A DNA stretch of 64,000 nucleotides from Acidobacteriota bacterium (lineage in GTDB: Bacteria; Acidobacteriota; Thermoanaerobaculia; Multivoradales; Multivoraceae). The translations under genes and the position numbers were made by a program. The notes below the pieces were generated by a model, which saw only the letters and a list, made by a program, of their open reading frames with translations, made no database searches and was not told the origin of the DNA. Positions 53,970 through 62,343 of the stretch are shown here, in pieces. Numbering within the stretch: the first letter of the stretch is position 1; each line of letters begins with the position of its first letter. The stretch is taken from positions 124,001-188,000 of the forward strand of contig JAJCXN010000039.1 of the NCBI GenBank assembly GCA_029263415.1. The letters run 5' to 3'.

Positions 53970-54725
53970 CTACTTGAGGATCGCTTGCGCTCGGCGCAGG
54001 TCATCAGGAGTTCCAACGTCTAACGCCCAGCCGTCGGGAAATCGAACGGTGGCGATATCCAGGTCAGCCTCGAGGGCTTGCAAGATGACGTCGCCCACGT
54101 ACAGCTCCCGATCAGTCTCGGCGCGTTCACTCGCAATGGCGGTCAATAGGAGCTCGGAAAACCGATGGCTCCAGCAGGCAATCGACCAGGTGTAGCGCAG
54201 CCCGATGCAGGCTTGCTTGATTCGGATGTTGAGCACACGACCGGCTTCGTCGATCTCCACCATGTCGGTCTTGTCGGGACGATCGGTAGGAAACAGCCCG
54301 AGGACCAAGTCGCGACCACGGCCCAATTCGGCGAAAAGAGTCCGGTAGGCGTCGTGAGGTTCGAAGAGAATGTCGGGGAAGCCGAGAGCCCAGATGGGTT
54401 GGGGCGCATCCGAATGCTGAGCTTGGGTGTTGTTGAGTGCCACGGCGATGGTGTGCACAGCGCTTGGAGTGGCGTCAGTCTCGAGGTAGTCCAGCTGGAC
54501 ACTGCGATAGCCGCGCCCCAGAGTCTCGGCGATATCGCTCTTTTGAGGCCTGGTGATGATCTGCGCGCGCTCGATGCCGCCAGCGACGCAACGATCGAGT
54601 AGGTACTGGATCACCGGGACGTGGTCGGCACCCACCGGAACCAATTCCTTGCTGTGCGGCAGCGGGCCGAGGCGACTGCCCGTGCCAGCGGCAGGAATGA
54701 TCAGAGCTGGGGCGGCACCCTTCAC
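53970..54725 (-). CDS. Sugar-phosphate nucleotidyltransferase
   Basis: A 251-residue nucleotidyltransferase. The glycine-rich loop IIPAAGTGSRLGPLPHSKEL (residues 9-28) with G.G.R...K and FPDILFEPHDA (Mg-binding Asp, about residue 115) match the RfbA/GalU-type fold. It would make an NDP-sugar for glycan synthesis. The GTG start overlaps the MBL-hydrolase stop by GTGA. It belongs to an operon with the MBL hydrolase and the GT-C-like gene. NTP and sugar specificity are not readable. Confidence 0.85.
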   Translation of the reverse strand: MKGAAPALIIPAAGTGSRLGPLPHSKELVPVGADHVPVIQYLLDRCVAGGIERAQIITRPQKSDIAETLGRGYRSVQLDYLETDATPSAVHTIAVALNNTQAQHSDAPQPIWALGFPDILFEPHDAYRTLFAELGRGRDLVLGLFPTDRPDKTDMVEIDEAGRVLNIRIKQACIGLRYTWSIACWSHRFSELLLTAIASERAETDRELYVGDVILQALEADLDIATVRFPDGWALDVGTPDDLRRAQAILK

Positions 54726-55555
54726 GAGACAGCTTGCGCTAGCCGGATGCTCTTGCCTTCCTTGCCGTGCACGATTTGGTAGTGCGGGCTGGCGAGTTCG
54801 CGATGCAGCTCGGCAAGTGCTTCATCATCCTTGTGCGGATGATGGTGGACGGGCATCAGCCGCCTGACTCCAGCACTCTCTGCGATCCTGCGCGCGCTCG
54901 CAGCGTCGGCGTGGCCCGAGATCAGTGATGGGTTGCTGTTTGCCTCCGCCTCGGAAACCCAGACGTCGTGCACGAGTAGATCGACATCTCTGACGAGGTC
55001 GATGGTCTTCTCGTCGGCAATGGTGTCGGTGATGTACGCCAGTTGGAGGCCGAGTCTGAGGCCGGCCGAAGCACCAGCGTGTGTTTGTCGACGAACGCGC
55101 ACGCTGATGTTTGAGAGCAGCGGGATGGTCGCGAGGTCCTCGGCTTTGGTGTAGGCCTTCACTGTCATCCATTCATGGAATCGGTCGATCCCCACCGGGA
55201 ACAAGGGCGGTGACACCAGTCGCGCGAGGGCTACCTTTGGGTCGCCATCGACCAAGGGCGGTGCTGGAGCCCACAGAACAAGTTCGATGCCGCGTTGCTG
55301 AGCATTGAGAACGGCGGCCAGCGAGGGCAATCCAGAGACGTGATCGAGGTGGAAGTGGGTGAGGATCACGTCGAGTCGTTCCAACTGTTCGAGGCGCTGA
55401 GCGAACGCGGGTTCACCAAGCCGGGACACACCCGAGCCAGCGTCGAGCAGGATTGCCTGTTTGGCTCCGCCGAACACCAAGAACGTCATCGTTTCGCGGC
55501 CGCAGGATGCATAGAAGCCGTTAGTGCCGAGCGGGATGAACTCAGTGAAACTCAA
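54722..55555 (-). CDS. MBL-fold metallo-hydrolase
   Basis: A 277-residue metallo-beta-lactamase-fold protein. ILTHFHLDHVSGLPSL holds the H.H.DH metal motif (about residue 80), followed by YITDTIADE (Asp), SLISGHADAASA (His), and MPVHHHPHKD (His). The fold resembles ribonuclease Z-type or lactonase-type enzymes; substrate unknown. The TTG start at 55555 shares bases with the upstream GT-C-like stop (TTGA). The 95 residues upstream in frame are Arg-rich, not family-like, and overlap another gene, so the short start is preferred. Confidence 0.82.
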   Translation of the reverse strand: MSFTEFIPLGTNGFYASCGRETMTFLVFGGAKQAILLDAGSGVSRLGEPAFAQRLEQLERLDVILTHFHLDHVSGLPSLAAVLNAQQRGIELVLWAPAPPLVDGDPKVALARLVSPPLFPVGIDRFHEWMTVKAYTKAEDLATIPLLSNISVRVRRQTHAGASAGLRLGLQLAYITDTIADEKTIDLVRDVDLLVHDVWVSEAEANSNPSLISGHADAASARRIAESAGVRRLMPVHHHPHKDDEALAELHRELASPHYQIVHGKEGKSIRLAQAVS

Positions 55556-58035
55556 GGCGCTGGGCTCATAGCCGGTGACACCGTGATCGCGATCCGGTAG
55601 GCGTCGGCTTCGCGATCTTTGAACCAGGCGACGTGCTCCAAGAGCGGGTCGATTTCGAGCAGGTAGTCGCCCGGTTCCTTGGGTGCGGTCACCGACATGT
55701 CTAGGTCGACCGTCTCGCCGGCTGAAACGTCGGTCTCGAGGTGGCTGCGTACTCCGTTGAAGTCGACTACCCTTGTTCCGGTGGCGTCGAGCCAGTGGTA
55801 GGAGAACTTGACGGCAGCAGCCCCGTTCGCCGCCGGCCAAGCAAAACTGCTGGTGTTGGTCGCGCGCACGCTAGCCAAGAAAGGTTGCTCGGGCGTTACC
55901 TCCGTCGGTGCGGTGACCGCATCCCAACGAATCGAGTAGATGTCTTGCTCGAGTCGTTCTTGGGGCCCGAGGATGGAGACTTGGGCGCCAGCAAAAAACG
56001 ACTCTTCGTAAACGTCGTTGCGTGCAAACGGAGGGCACGGGTTGCGCGGCATTCCGCGCTGCCACGACATTACGGACCCTTGATCGCTGGTCACACTGAG
56101 TGGATAGACGTTCCACTGCTGGTGATCGGGATTGTGCCGTTTGCGATGGCGCTGGGGAGTGAGCGTCACCATCTTGGATTCCTTGGCGGACACGGTGACA
56201 CTTGCAAGCGCTCCGGCGAAATCGAGGTCGATGGTTGCCGGTTCGGCGGTGATCCCAGTGACGAGAAACGCGGTTGCACCGAGCGGCCCGTCTGCCAAGG
56301 CGGTGATGTCGGTGGAACTCCGGCCTTGGACCCAGAACGACTCGCCGCGCCGCAGCCAGCGATCCTTCCGAGCGACGAGTCGCATGCCGCCCAGTCGCTC
56401 GGTGTAGTAGCCCGGTAGGTTTTTGAGAGTCAGTTCGAGCGGGAAGAAGCTCAAGGGGTCAGATCGCGTGTGGGCTTGCAGAGTGGGTTCCGGCGACACC
56501 AGCCCGAGCGGACTGACCAACGATGGTCCTAAGAACAAACCGGCAGCCAGCGCCGCTGTAATCAGTGGCAGGGCCCTCAGTCTGGTGACCAGATAGCCGA
56601 ACGCCGGCACAACGACCACAAAATACCGGTTGCCGACGAAACCGCCGCCCCCTTGCCAGTTCCAGGAAATGAAGACCAGCAGCAAGAGCCCGATGCCCAG
56701 GCTTGAAGCCAGCAAGGTCCAGCGCTCGACCTCCAACTGGCTGTTGGTGCCATTTCTGCGGTTGCGCCAAGCGGCCAGCAAGAAGCAGGCGATGGCGGCA
56801 GCGGCGAACGGGAAGTAGAGGAATAACCCGGTGTGGCGCCCTACAAAGAAGTAGAGGATGTTCTCGACATTCTCCTTGAACGTGACCGGTGGGATGCGGA
56901 AGATCCAAGCCCAGGATTTATCGTTTCCCTTGGCAGTGGCCGCTTCGGCTGCGGCCTCGGCAACAGCCGCAGCGTCAGCGGCGTCGGCAATGGCCGCCGT
57001 GGCCACGGCCCCTGCAGAACTGGTCGTCGCGATGGGCGCCTCAGTGGAGGGCACCGGTTGATTGCCGGCCGCTACCCCGAGTGGCTCGCTGTCGACGGTG
57101 CTGGCCAACACGAGCTGCTCTTGCTGCAGCTGTGCTTTGGCGGCCTCAAGTTCGGGGATCAACGGCATCACGCCAGGTTCGCAGATCGTCGCTGAGTCGC
57201 GCGCGACGCCGAGATAGGTGCTCGGATTGCCGGTCAACATCCAGGCGCTCGCTGCCGAGACGATCAAGGCGAAGGCTGCGCCCGCCGACCACGCTGCGAA
57301 CCAGCGCAGTGCGGCACGCCGCTGTTGCGTCCGACCGTGGTGAAGAGCACCGAAGAGAAACACCAACCCTAAAGGTGCGATGTATGGCTTGTTGTAGACG
57401 GCGATTGCCAGCAAGCCGCCGGAGGCCGCAGCCATCGCGAGGTTGGTGAGCCGGCCACCTGACTCGGAAGGGTGCTTGAGTCCGAAGAAGAGAGCGCCGC
57501 CAACACCAAACATGCTCAGGATCTCGGGTTGGATCCAAAACGCATAGTTCCAGGTGGTGCTGAGTAAGAAAAACGAAGACGCGAAGAGCAGTGCTTTTCC
57601 GGAACTCTCGGTGTAGCGCAGGCTACGAGCAAGCATCCAAATTAGGCCGAGGAACAGCATCATGTTGAATTGTAGGATGCCGCGGTAACCGGCGACCCGG
57701 GCAAAAGGCGCTGCCAGCAATGAATAGAGGTGCGGTTTGCCGTAGTAGATCGTGTCCCAACCGTCTGGCGAACTGACCACGAGGTTACGGGTGCGGCGAC
57801 CCGAGAATTCATCAAACAGTCGGTCGGTGTCGTGGGCTTCGAGCTTGGCGTCGCCGTCGAAGGCGAGCGACATCGCCATCATGTAGTAGGCGGCCTCGTC
57901 CGCCTTGAGGCCGCCGGGAGTACCGGGAAGTACCAGGCCGTAGGGCAAGAGCAGCAGGAATGCACTCAAGACTAGAAACACCAGGCGCGGGGTCTGGTTC
58001 TCCGCGTTGGCGTGGGTTTCTGGTGCGGCGTTCAT
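55552..58035 (-). CDS. GT-C-like membrane glycosyltransferase
   Basis: An 827-residue polytopic protein with about ten helices in the first 510 residues, including LVFLVLSAFLLLLPYGLVLP and later ALPLITAALAAGLFLGPSLV. An acidic loop after helix 1 (GTPGGLKADEAAYYMMAM, about residue 38) resembles the GT-C/PMT catalytic DE motif. A loop of about 75 residues (about 300-375) holds a low-complexity Ala-rich run (IADAADAAAVAEAAAEA). The last 300 residues form soluble beta domains, one with a tryptophan-rich Ig-like pattern (FAWPAANGAAAVKFSYHWLD). It should transfer a lipid-linked sugar outside the membrane. It is coupled to the MBL gene by TTGA. ATG at 58035 has GAAGG upstream. Confidence 0.78.
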   Translation of the reverse strand: MNAAPETHANAENQTPRLVFLVLSAFLLLLPYGLVLPGTPGGLKADEAAYYMMAMSLAFDGDAKLEAHDTDRLFDEFSGRRTRNLVVSSPDGWDTIYYGKPHLYSLLAAPFARVAGYRGILQFNMMLFLGLIWMLARSLRYTESSGKALLFASSFFLLSTTWNYAFWIQPEILSMFGVGGALFFGLKHPSESGGRLTNLAMAAASGGLLAIAVYNKPYIAPLGLVFLFGALHHGRTQQRRAALRWFAAWSAGAAFALIVSAASAWMLTGNPSTYLGVARDSATICEPGVMPLIPELEAAKAQLQQEQLVLASTVDSEPLGVAAGNQPVPSTEAPIATTSSAGAVATAAIADAADAAAVAEAAAEAATAKGNDKSWAWIFRIPPVTFKENVENILYFFVGRHTGLFLYFPFAAAAIACFLLAAWRNRRNGTNSQLEVERWTLLASSLGIGLLLLVFISWNWQGGGGFVGNRYFVVVVPAFGYLVTRLRALPLITAALAAGLFLGPSLVSPLGLVSPEPTLQAHTRSDPLSFFPLELTLKNLPGYYTERLGGMRLVARKDRWLRRGESFWVQGRSSTDITALADGPLGATAFLVTGITAEPATIDLDFAGALASVTVSAKESKMVTLTPQRHRKRHNPDHQQWNVYPLSVTSDQGSVMSWQRGMPRNPCPPFARNDVYEESFFAGAQVSILGPQERLEQDIYSIRWDAVTAPTEVTPEQPFLASVRATNTSSFAWPAANGAAAVKFSYHWLDATGTRVVDFNGVRSHLETDVSAGETVDLDMSVTAPKEPGDYLLEIDPLLEHVAWFKDREADAYRIAITVSPAMSPAP

Positions 58036-58180
58036 CGATGCCTTCTGTCTGCGCAGTCCATTCTCGGAAGTTTAGCGGCCCGTAGCGAATTGTTGGGTCT
58101 GTGACAGTGATGATCGCGGGACAGTAGCGGCGAAGACCAGCTGGTTCAGTTGTTGCGGTCGTGGTGGCCACGGGTCAGAC

Positions 58181-58196
58181 TCTCTGTGCACAGAGA
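58181..58196. promoter_or_regulatory. Perfect 16-bp palindrome, possible operator
   Basis: TCTCTGTGCACAGAGA is a perfect palindrome 47 bases before the crystallin-domain gene start. Its position between divergent genes fits a dimeric regulator site, but no regulator gene is nearby to link it. Confidence 0.4.
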
Positions 58197-58243
58197 TTGA
58201 AGACCATGATGCTTAGGGTTGAAAGCCCAAAGGAGCCTTGAAG

Positions 58244-59482
58244 ATGACATTGATTTTTATGAAACGCGGCCAGACCACGGGCGCGCACGGGACTGCCTGT
58301 TCGGGCGCTCTCGCAACGCTTACACTGTTGTTTCTGTTTGCTGTATTGCCTCAGTCTTCGTTTGCGCAGCGTGCTGCTAGTCGTACTGGTGTGAGCGCGG
58401 ACTACCAGGTGGGTGCGGTTGTGATCCAGGTTTACGACGTCAACAAGGGCTCTGAGACGATCGCTGAACTCGAGCCAGGTGGCACGGTGACGCTCAATCC
58501 AGGGCAGAAGGCCCGACTCCGCATAGCCGTGAAAACGCGCAAGGGCTCGGATCGGTCGCGCTACCCACGTGCTCTATTTGTTCCGGCTCGTCCACTGACC
58601 GCGATCACGCCGATCAGGACCGGCGAGGTTGGTGGCTTTACCTTCCTCAGCGAGCGGAGAGACAACCGCCGCGGTCGTCAAGTCATCGACTACGAGATCA
58701 CCGATCCAGACTACGCGGTTCCGAGCAATCTGGTGCGTGGACAGGTGTTTGTGGAGCTGGCCGAGGTAGAGCCACCGAAACCTGCTCCGGAACCGCCACG
58801 CGTTGACCCGCTGCCCGACACACCGACACCCGAGCGGTTGGGCGTGACTCTGTTTGAGGACTCCGGTTTTCGAGGCCGCTCAGAGCGTCTCTACTCAAGC
58901 GATCGAAACCTGCGGGACAATGTCGTCGGTAACGATCGGCTGAGCTCGATTGAGGTCGATAGAGGGTGTGTTGCCCGCTTGTTTGAGGCGTCCGAATATA
59001 GGGGAGACTACGCCGAGGTGCGGTTCGACCTAGGAGACTTCGAGAGCATTGGCGTGCGCAACGATCATGTGTCGTCGATCCAGATCGACTGTAGTGAGGA
59101 CGCCACTCGCTACGACCGAGACCAGGATCAGCGGGAACGCTACGATCGCGAACGGTCTGATCGGGATCGTGAGGAGCGAGATCGCTACGACCGTGAGCGC
59201 GGTGATCGCGACTTTCGCCAGGGTGTTACCTTGTACTCAGATTCCAACTTCCGCGGCGACCTTACGTTCTTTCGAGATGGCTCGTATCCCGACCTGCGGC
59301 GCACCGAAGTCGGCGAGAAACGCGCCTCCTCGATCGCAGTCAGTCGTGGTTGCGTCGCGGTGCTCTATGAGTACCCGGACTTCCGCGGTCGCTCGGTCGA
59401 GGTCGATGGAGATCTCGACTCGCTCAGCCGAACACAGCTTGGAAGCGACGCGGTTGCTTCAGTCCGGGTCCTGTGTCGCTGA
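58244..59482 (+). CDS. Secreted two-domain beta/gamma-crystallin-like protein
   Basis: A 412-residue exported protein (signal peptide ATLTLLFLFAVLPQSSFAQR). Residues about 45-175 form a beta domain with a basic loop (RRDNRRGRQVIDYE) and a Pro-rich linker. Two crystallin-like units follow: VTLFEDSGFRGRSERLYSSD then VARLFEASEYRGDYAEVRFD with DHVSSIQI, and VTLYSDSNFRGDLTFFRDGS then VAVLYEYPDFRGRSVEVDGD with DAVASVRV. The Y/F...F.G motif marks the fold. Between them lies a charged run of about 35 residues rich in DRE and RYD repeats. Calcium binding is possible but the usual N/D-N/D-X-S/T-S motif is only partly present (NDRLSS, NDHVSS). ATG at 58244 follows AAAGGAG; TTG at 58238 is an alternative. 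Confidence 0.82.
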   Translation: MTLIFMKRGQTTGAHGTACSGALATLTLLFLFAVLPQSSFAQRAASRTGVSADYQVGAVVIQVYDVNKGSETIAELEPGGTVTLNPGQKARLRIAVKTRKGSDRSRYPRALFVPARPLTAITPIRTGEVGGFTFLSERRDNRRGRQVIDYEITDPDYAVPSNLVRGQVFVELAEVEPPKPAPEPPRVDPLPDTPTPERLGVTLFEDSGFRGRSERLYSSDRNLRDNVVGNDRLSSIEVDRGCVARLFEASEYRGDYAEVRFDLGDFESIGVRNDHVSSIQIDCSEDATRYDRDQDQRERYDRERSDRDREERDRYDRERGDRDFRQGVTLYSDSNFRGDLTFFRDGSYPDLRRTEVGEKRASSIAVSRGCVAVLYEYPDFRGRSVEVDGDLDSLSRTQLGSDAVASVRVLCR

Positions 59483-59496
59483 GCAAAGGGCTCGTT

Positions 59497-59520
59497 GGCC
59501 CGGTCCCGCGGGATCGGGCC
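59497..59520. terminator. GC-rich hairpin after the crystallin-domain gene
   Basis: GGCCCGGTCCC and GGGATCGGGCC pair with one wobble, 15 bases past the stop. It is followed by no T run. It also lies just before the convergent PIG-L stop and may end both transcripts. Confidence 0.45.
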
Positions 59521-59554
59521 CGGTAGGGATCGTCCGTGACTTCCTTGGCGTGCC

Positions 59555-60370
59555 TTAGCTTGAACGCCAGATCCGTTCGCCGCCGACCTTTCGGCTGTAC
59601 CAGCGGACTGCGCGTTCAAGCTGACGCTGTCCGCCGAAGAGCGGCTTGATCTGCGAGGTGTATGCAGCGATCGCCTGGATCTTTTGGTTCAGGTCATGCG
59701 GACTCGCGGCGAGTGCTTCGGCCTTGAGTTGCCTGAACAGTGGCAAGCCCAACGTACGCAACCGATTCTTGAACTTGTAGGCGTAGGGTGCGTCTTCGTA
59801 GTAGGCCAGTTGAGGTTGAACCTCCAAGGAGGTTGCCGGATGCTGTGCCTTGGCTGCTAGACGCACCATTCGATGGTCCACATGACCGCCGATACCCAAT
59901 GGTGCGAGCCAGGTCTTTGCCGACGGCAGTGCGTCGAGTACTGCCTTGAGCGGCTCGGCAAGCGTCTGCGCATCTGTCGGGTCGGGCTCTGCAAAGAGCG
60001 CGGCGGCGCTGGCGTATGGAGGGGTGGAGTGCGCGCCGTCGGGGTGCCGGTAGATCGCTTCTTCAAGATCTAGGTGGACCCAATCAGCTCCAAGCAACCG
60101 GCAAGCGGCGGCGTCCTCGCGCCGTCGCTCTACCATCGCAGTGCTCGGGTCTAGATTCATGTAGTGCAGCACACGCTCGGCGAACGGCGTCAGCTTGCCG
60201 CCGTCTTCTGAGGTCACAACGTCGGCAGTAAAAATGGTGGCGATCAGCGCCCGACCGCCGCCTTGGGCGATCTGGTGGACGTGCGCGCCGCACGAGAGCA
60301 CGCCGTCGTCCAGATGGGGCGATAGGACGATGACGTCGTAGCTCGGGGCCAGCGCGCACTCTTCGCTCAT
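59555..60370 (-). CDS. PIG-L family deacetylase
   Basis: A 271-residue LmbE/PIG-L-fold zinc hydrolase. VIVLSPHLDDGVLSCGA (residues 13-29) is the family loop (usually PHPDD; Leu here). DLDLEEAIYRH-type region and a later GHVDHRMVRLAAK (H.DH, about residue 160) provide the other zinc ligand and conserved His. These remove N-acetyl groups from GlcNAc-containing substrates or related compounds. It follows the methyltransferase and precedes the intergenic hairpin on the minus strand; the gene order suggests an operon with the methyltransferase and glycosyltransferase. Confidence 0.92.
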   Translation of the reverse strand: MSEECALAPSYDVIVLSPHLDDGVLSCGAHVHQIAQGGGRALIATIFTADVVTSEDGGKLTPFAERVLHYMNLDPSTAMVERRREDAAACRLLGADWVHLDLEEAIYRHPDGAHSTPPYASAAALFAEPDPTDAQTLAEPLKAVLDALPSAKTWLAPLGIGGHVDHRMVRLAAKAQHPATSLEVQPQLAYYEDAPYAYKFKNRLRTLGLPLFRQLKAEALAASPHDLNQKIQAIAAYTSQIKPLFGGQRQLERAVRWYSRKVGGERIWRSS

Positions 60371-60389
60371 CGACGTGATTCGAGAGGTG

Positions 60390-61349
60390 TCATTGGCGCC
60401 AGCGGAACTTGCGTGGTGGCATCTGGCGCGGCAAAAGCCTGCGCCGTGCCCACTCTCCCACGCGTTTGAGCTGTCGGCCGAGTGGTGAGCCAGCGCCGTC
60501 GGCGCCGATATTGCGCTCGATCACCGACTGCGACGAGCCTTCCTTCTTTTGTCCGGCCGCACGATCTGCTTTGCCAGCCTGTTGTTCGAAGGTTTTCCAG
60601 GTGGCTTGGTACTGGCCGAGCTGAGGAGAGACGTCGCCAGTGGAGTCTTCAAGCTTGCGTGCCACCACGAAGTTCGCGGCCTGTGCGCCCCCATAGCGAC
60701 CGAAGGTCAAGCTATCGAGTGAGCCGGGGCTGTACTCGTAGGCATCCCAGCGAGGCGTGAACAGCCGATCGTGATACCAGTAGCTGGTGTACTCACACAG
60801 GTACTGGGTCTCGATGGTGTAACCATTGGCGGTATAGAAATCAGCGAACAAGGTAGGGCATGGCATCGCAAAACCCAGGTCGATGTGGTTGTTCGAGGGG
60901 GTTGCGCAATGCACGATGCGCCCGTCGACCCTGAGCAGCTGATGCAGGTTAAAGAGCACTTTGGGCAGATTGAAAATCTGGGTGATTGTGCCGGTCTCGA
61001 ACACCGCGTCAAACGCGCCAATCAGGTTGCTAGGAACATCTTCGTTGAGATCGAAAATGTGATCAGCACCTTCCCACTCTGCGATGTCGCAGCTGCGCAC
61101 CTCATCAAAGCCGAGCATCAGAAAGAACGACTCATCCGACAGGCAGCCTTGAGCCGCTAAGCGAGGGTCGTGGGACAAGGTGGTTTCGCCAATGTCCTTG
61201 AGTTGGACGCCCTGCTCATCGGCCCAGCGCAAGAGGTCTTGCTTCGAGAAGTACAGCGTGCCGCGGCCGAGCTGCAGAATGGTGCCGCCGTATGGCGTGG
61301 TCTTGCTCTGTTCGAGCAGCATGCGTGCGCTGCCTGCGGGAATTCCCAA
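60390..61349 (-). CDS. SAM-dependent methyltransferase-like protein
   Basis: A 319-residue protein with a degenerate class I methyltransferase core: YGGTILQLGRGTLYFSKQDL in place of motif I, ADHIFDLNEDVPSNLIGAFD (acidic motif II-like), ETGTITQIFNLPKVLFNLHQ, and DGRIVHCATPSNNH as a post-motif strand. A tyrosine-rich segment (CEYTSYWYHDRLFTPRW) and a charged C-terminal tail follow. TTG at 61349 is chosen because GGAG lies 8 bases upstream; ATG at 61322 is an alternative. It is on the minus strand with PIG-L and GT2 genes. Confidence 0.65.
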   Translation of the reverse strand: MGIPAGSARMLLEQSKTTPYGGTILQLGRGTLYFSKQDLLRWADEQGVQLKDIGETTLSHDPRLAAQGCLSDESFFLMLGFDEVRSCDIAEWEGADHIFDLNEDVPSNLIGAFDAVFETGTITQIFNLPKVLFNLHQLLRVDGRIVHCATPSNNHIDLGFAMPCPTLFADFYTANGYTIETQYLCEYTSYWYHDRLFTPRWDAYEYSPGSLDSLTFGRYGGAQAANFVVARKLEDSTGDVSPQLGQYQATWKTFEQQAGKADRAAGQKKEGSSQSVIERNIGADGAGSPLGRQLKRVGEWARRRLLPRQMPPRKFRWRQ

Positions 61350-61385
61350 CGATCGATCTCCTGAATGGCGACGTGCTTCGGTGGC

Positions 61386-62315
61386 CTACTCTATGAGGTC
61401 GCGGTACTCGATGGGGAGGACGCTCAACGGCGCGTTGAGTCCAGCTCGCAGTCCCCTGACCTTTTGCACGACGGCCTCTTGGTTGCCTTTGAATAGTTCT
61501 CGAACGTAAGCGATCGGCATGGCGGCTGCAAACCACAGGAGCGAGGACAGGCGTTGGAAGGACGTTGCATGCTTGCGCAAGAAGATGCCCTGTGAGCGGG
61601 TGGTGTGAAACGTGCGCGTGGGTTTGTAGACGCCGATCGAGTGAGAGATCATGTGCCACAGTTTGGCGCGATGGGCGTACCAGCAGCTGAATCCTGCGGC
61701 CTTTAGTCGCACGCAAAAGTCCGCGTCTTCGAGTCCTAGGTAGTAGTCGGGATCCCAGTAGCCCGCCGCTTGCATTGCCTTGGCCTTGACCAACATGGCG
61801 CAGCCGTTGATGTACTGCATGGCTTGATCCTGCTCGTACTGGCCCCGGTCGAGCTCGCCGTCGCCGCGTTCGTCAGTGAGCGAATGCCTAAAATGCAGTT
61901 GCCCGCCGGTTGACCACAGGCGTTCTCGATCCGAGTAGTAGTAGGTCTTTGGGCCGACGCAGCCGATGGTGGGTTGCGATTCGGCGACGGTGATGAGTTC
62001 GCTCAGCATGTCGGGTGCGACTTCGATGTCGTTGTTCATCAATAGGACATAGTCGAAGCCTTCATCCAAGGCCCACTGAATACCGTGGTTGAGGCCCCAA
62101 GAGATGCCGTGATTCTCGCGCACGCGCAGTTGTCTGATGGTGGGATAGGCCGCGCTGATTGCAGCGAACGAATCGTCAGTAGAGCCGTTGTCCACCACCA
62201 CCAGTTCGAGATTTGGGTAGTCGAGCTCAACCAGCGACGACAAGGAGAGCTGCGTGACGTCTCGGCCGTTGTAGTTGAGAACTAGCCCGGCTACTGTTGG
62301 TGAAGAGTCAGACAT
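61386..62315 (-). CDS. Glycosyltransferase family 2
   Basis: A 309-residue GT-A glycosyltransferase. VAGLVLNYNGRDVTQLSLSS, LVVVDNGSTDDSFAAI (nucleotide-binding Asp), NHGISWGLNHGIQWAL, DYVLLMNNDIEV (the DXD-like metal motif), and YLGLEDADFCVRLKAAG (ED catalytic region) are all present. This is rhamnosyl/WbbL-like in style. ATG at 62315 is preferred; longer in-frame sequence overlaps the divergent epimerase gene. It probably extends a glycan with the products of the neighbouring genes. Confidence 0.93.
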   Translation of the reverse strand: MSDSSPTVAGLVLNYNGRDVTQLSLSSLVELDYPNLELVVVDNGSTDDSFAAISAAYPTIRQLRVRENHGISWGLNHGIQWALDEGFDYVLLMNNDIEVAPDMLSELITVAESQPTIGCVGPKTYYYSDRERLWSTGGQLHFRHSLTDERGDGELDRGQYEQDQAMQYINGCAMLVKAKAMQAAGYWDPDYYLGLEDADFCVRLKAAGFSCWYAHRAKLWHMISHSIGVYKPTRTFHTTRSQGIFLRKHATSFQRLSSLLWFAAAMPIAYVRELFKGNQEAVVQKVRGLRAGLNAPLSVLPIEYRDLIE

Positions 62316-62343
62316 CTGAGGATCAGATCGGGAGTTGGTATCA

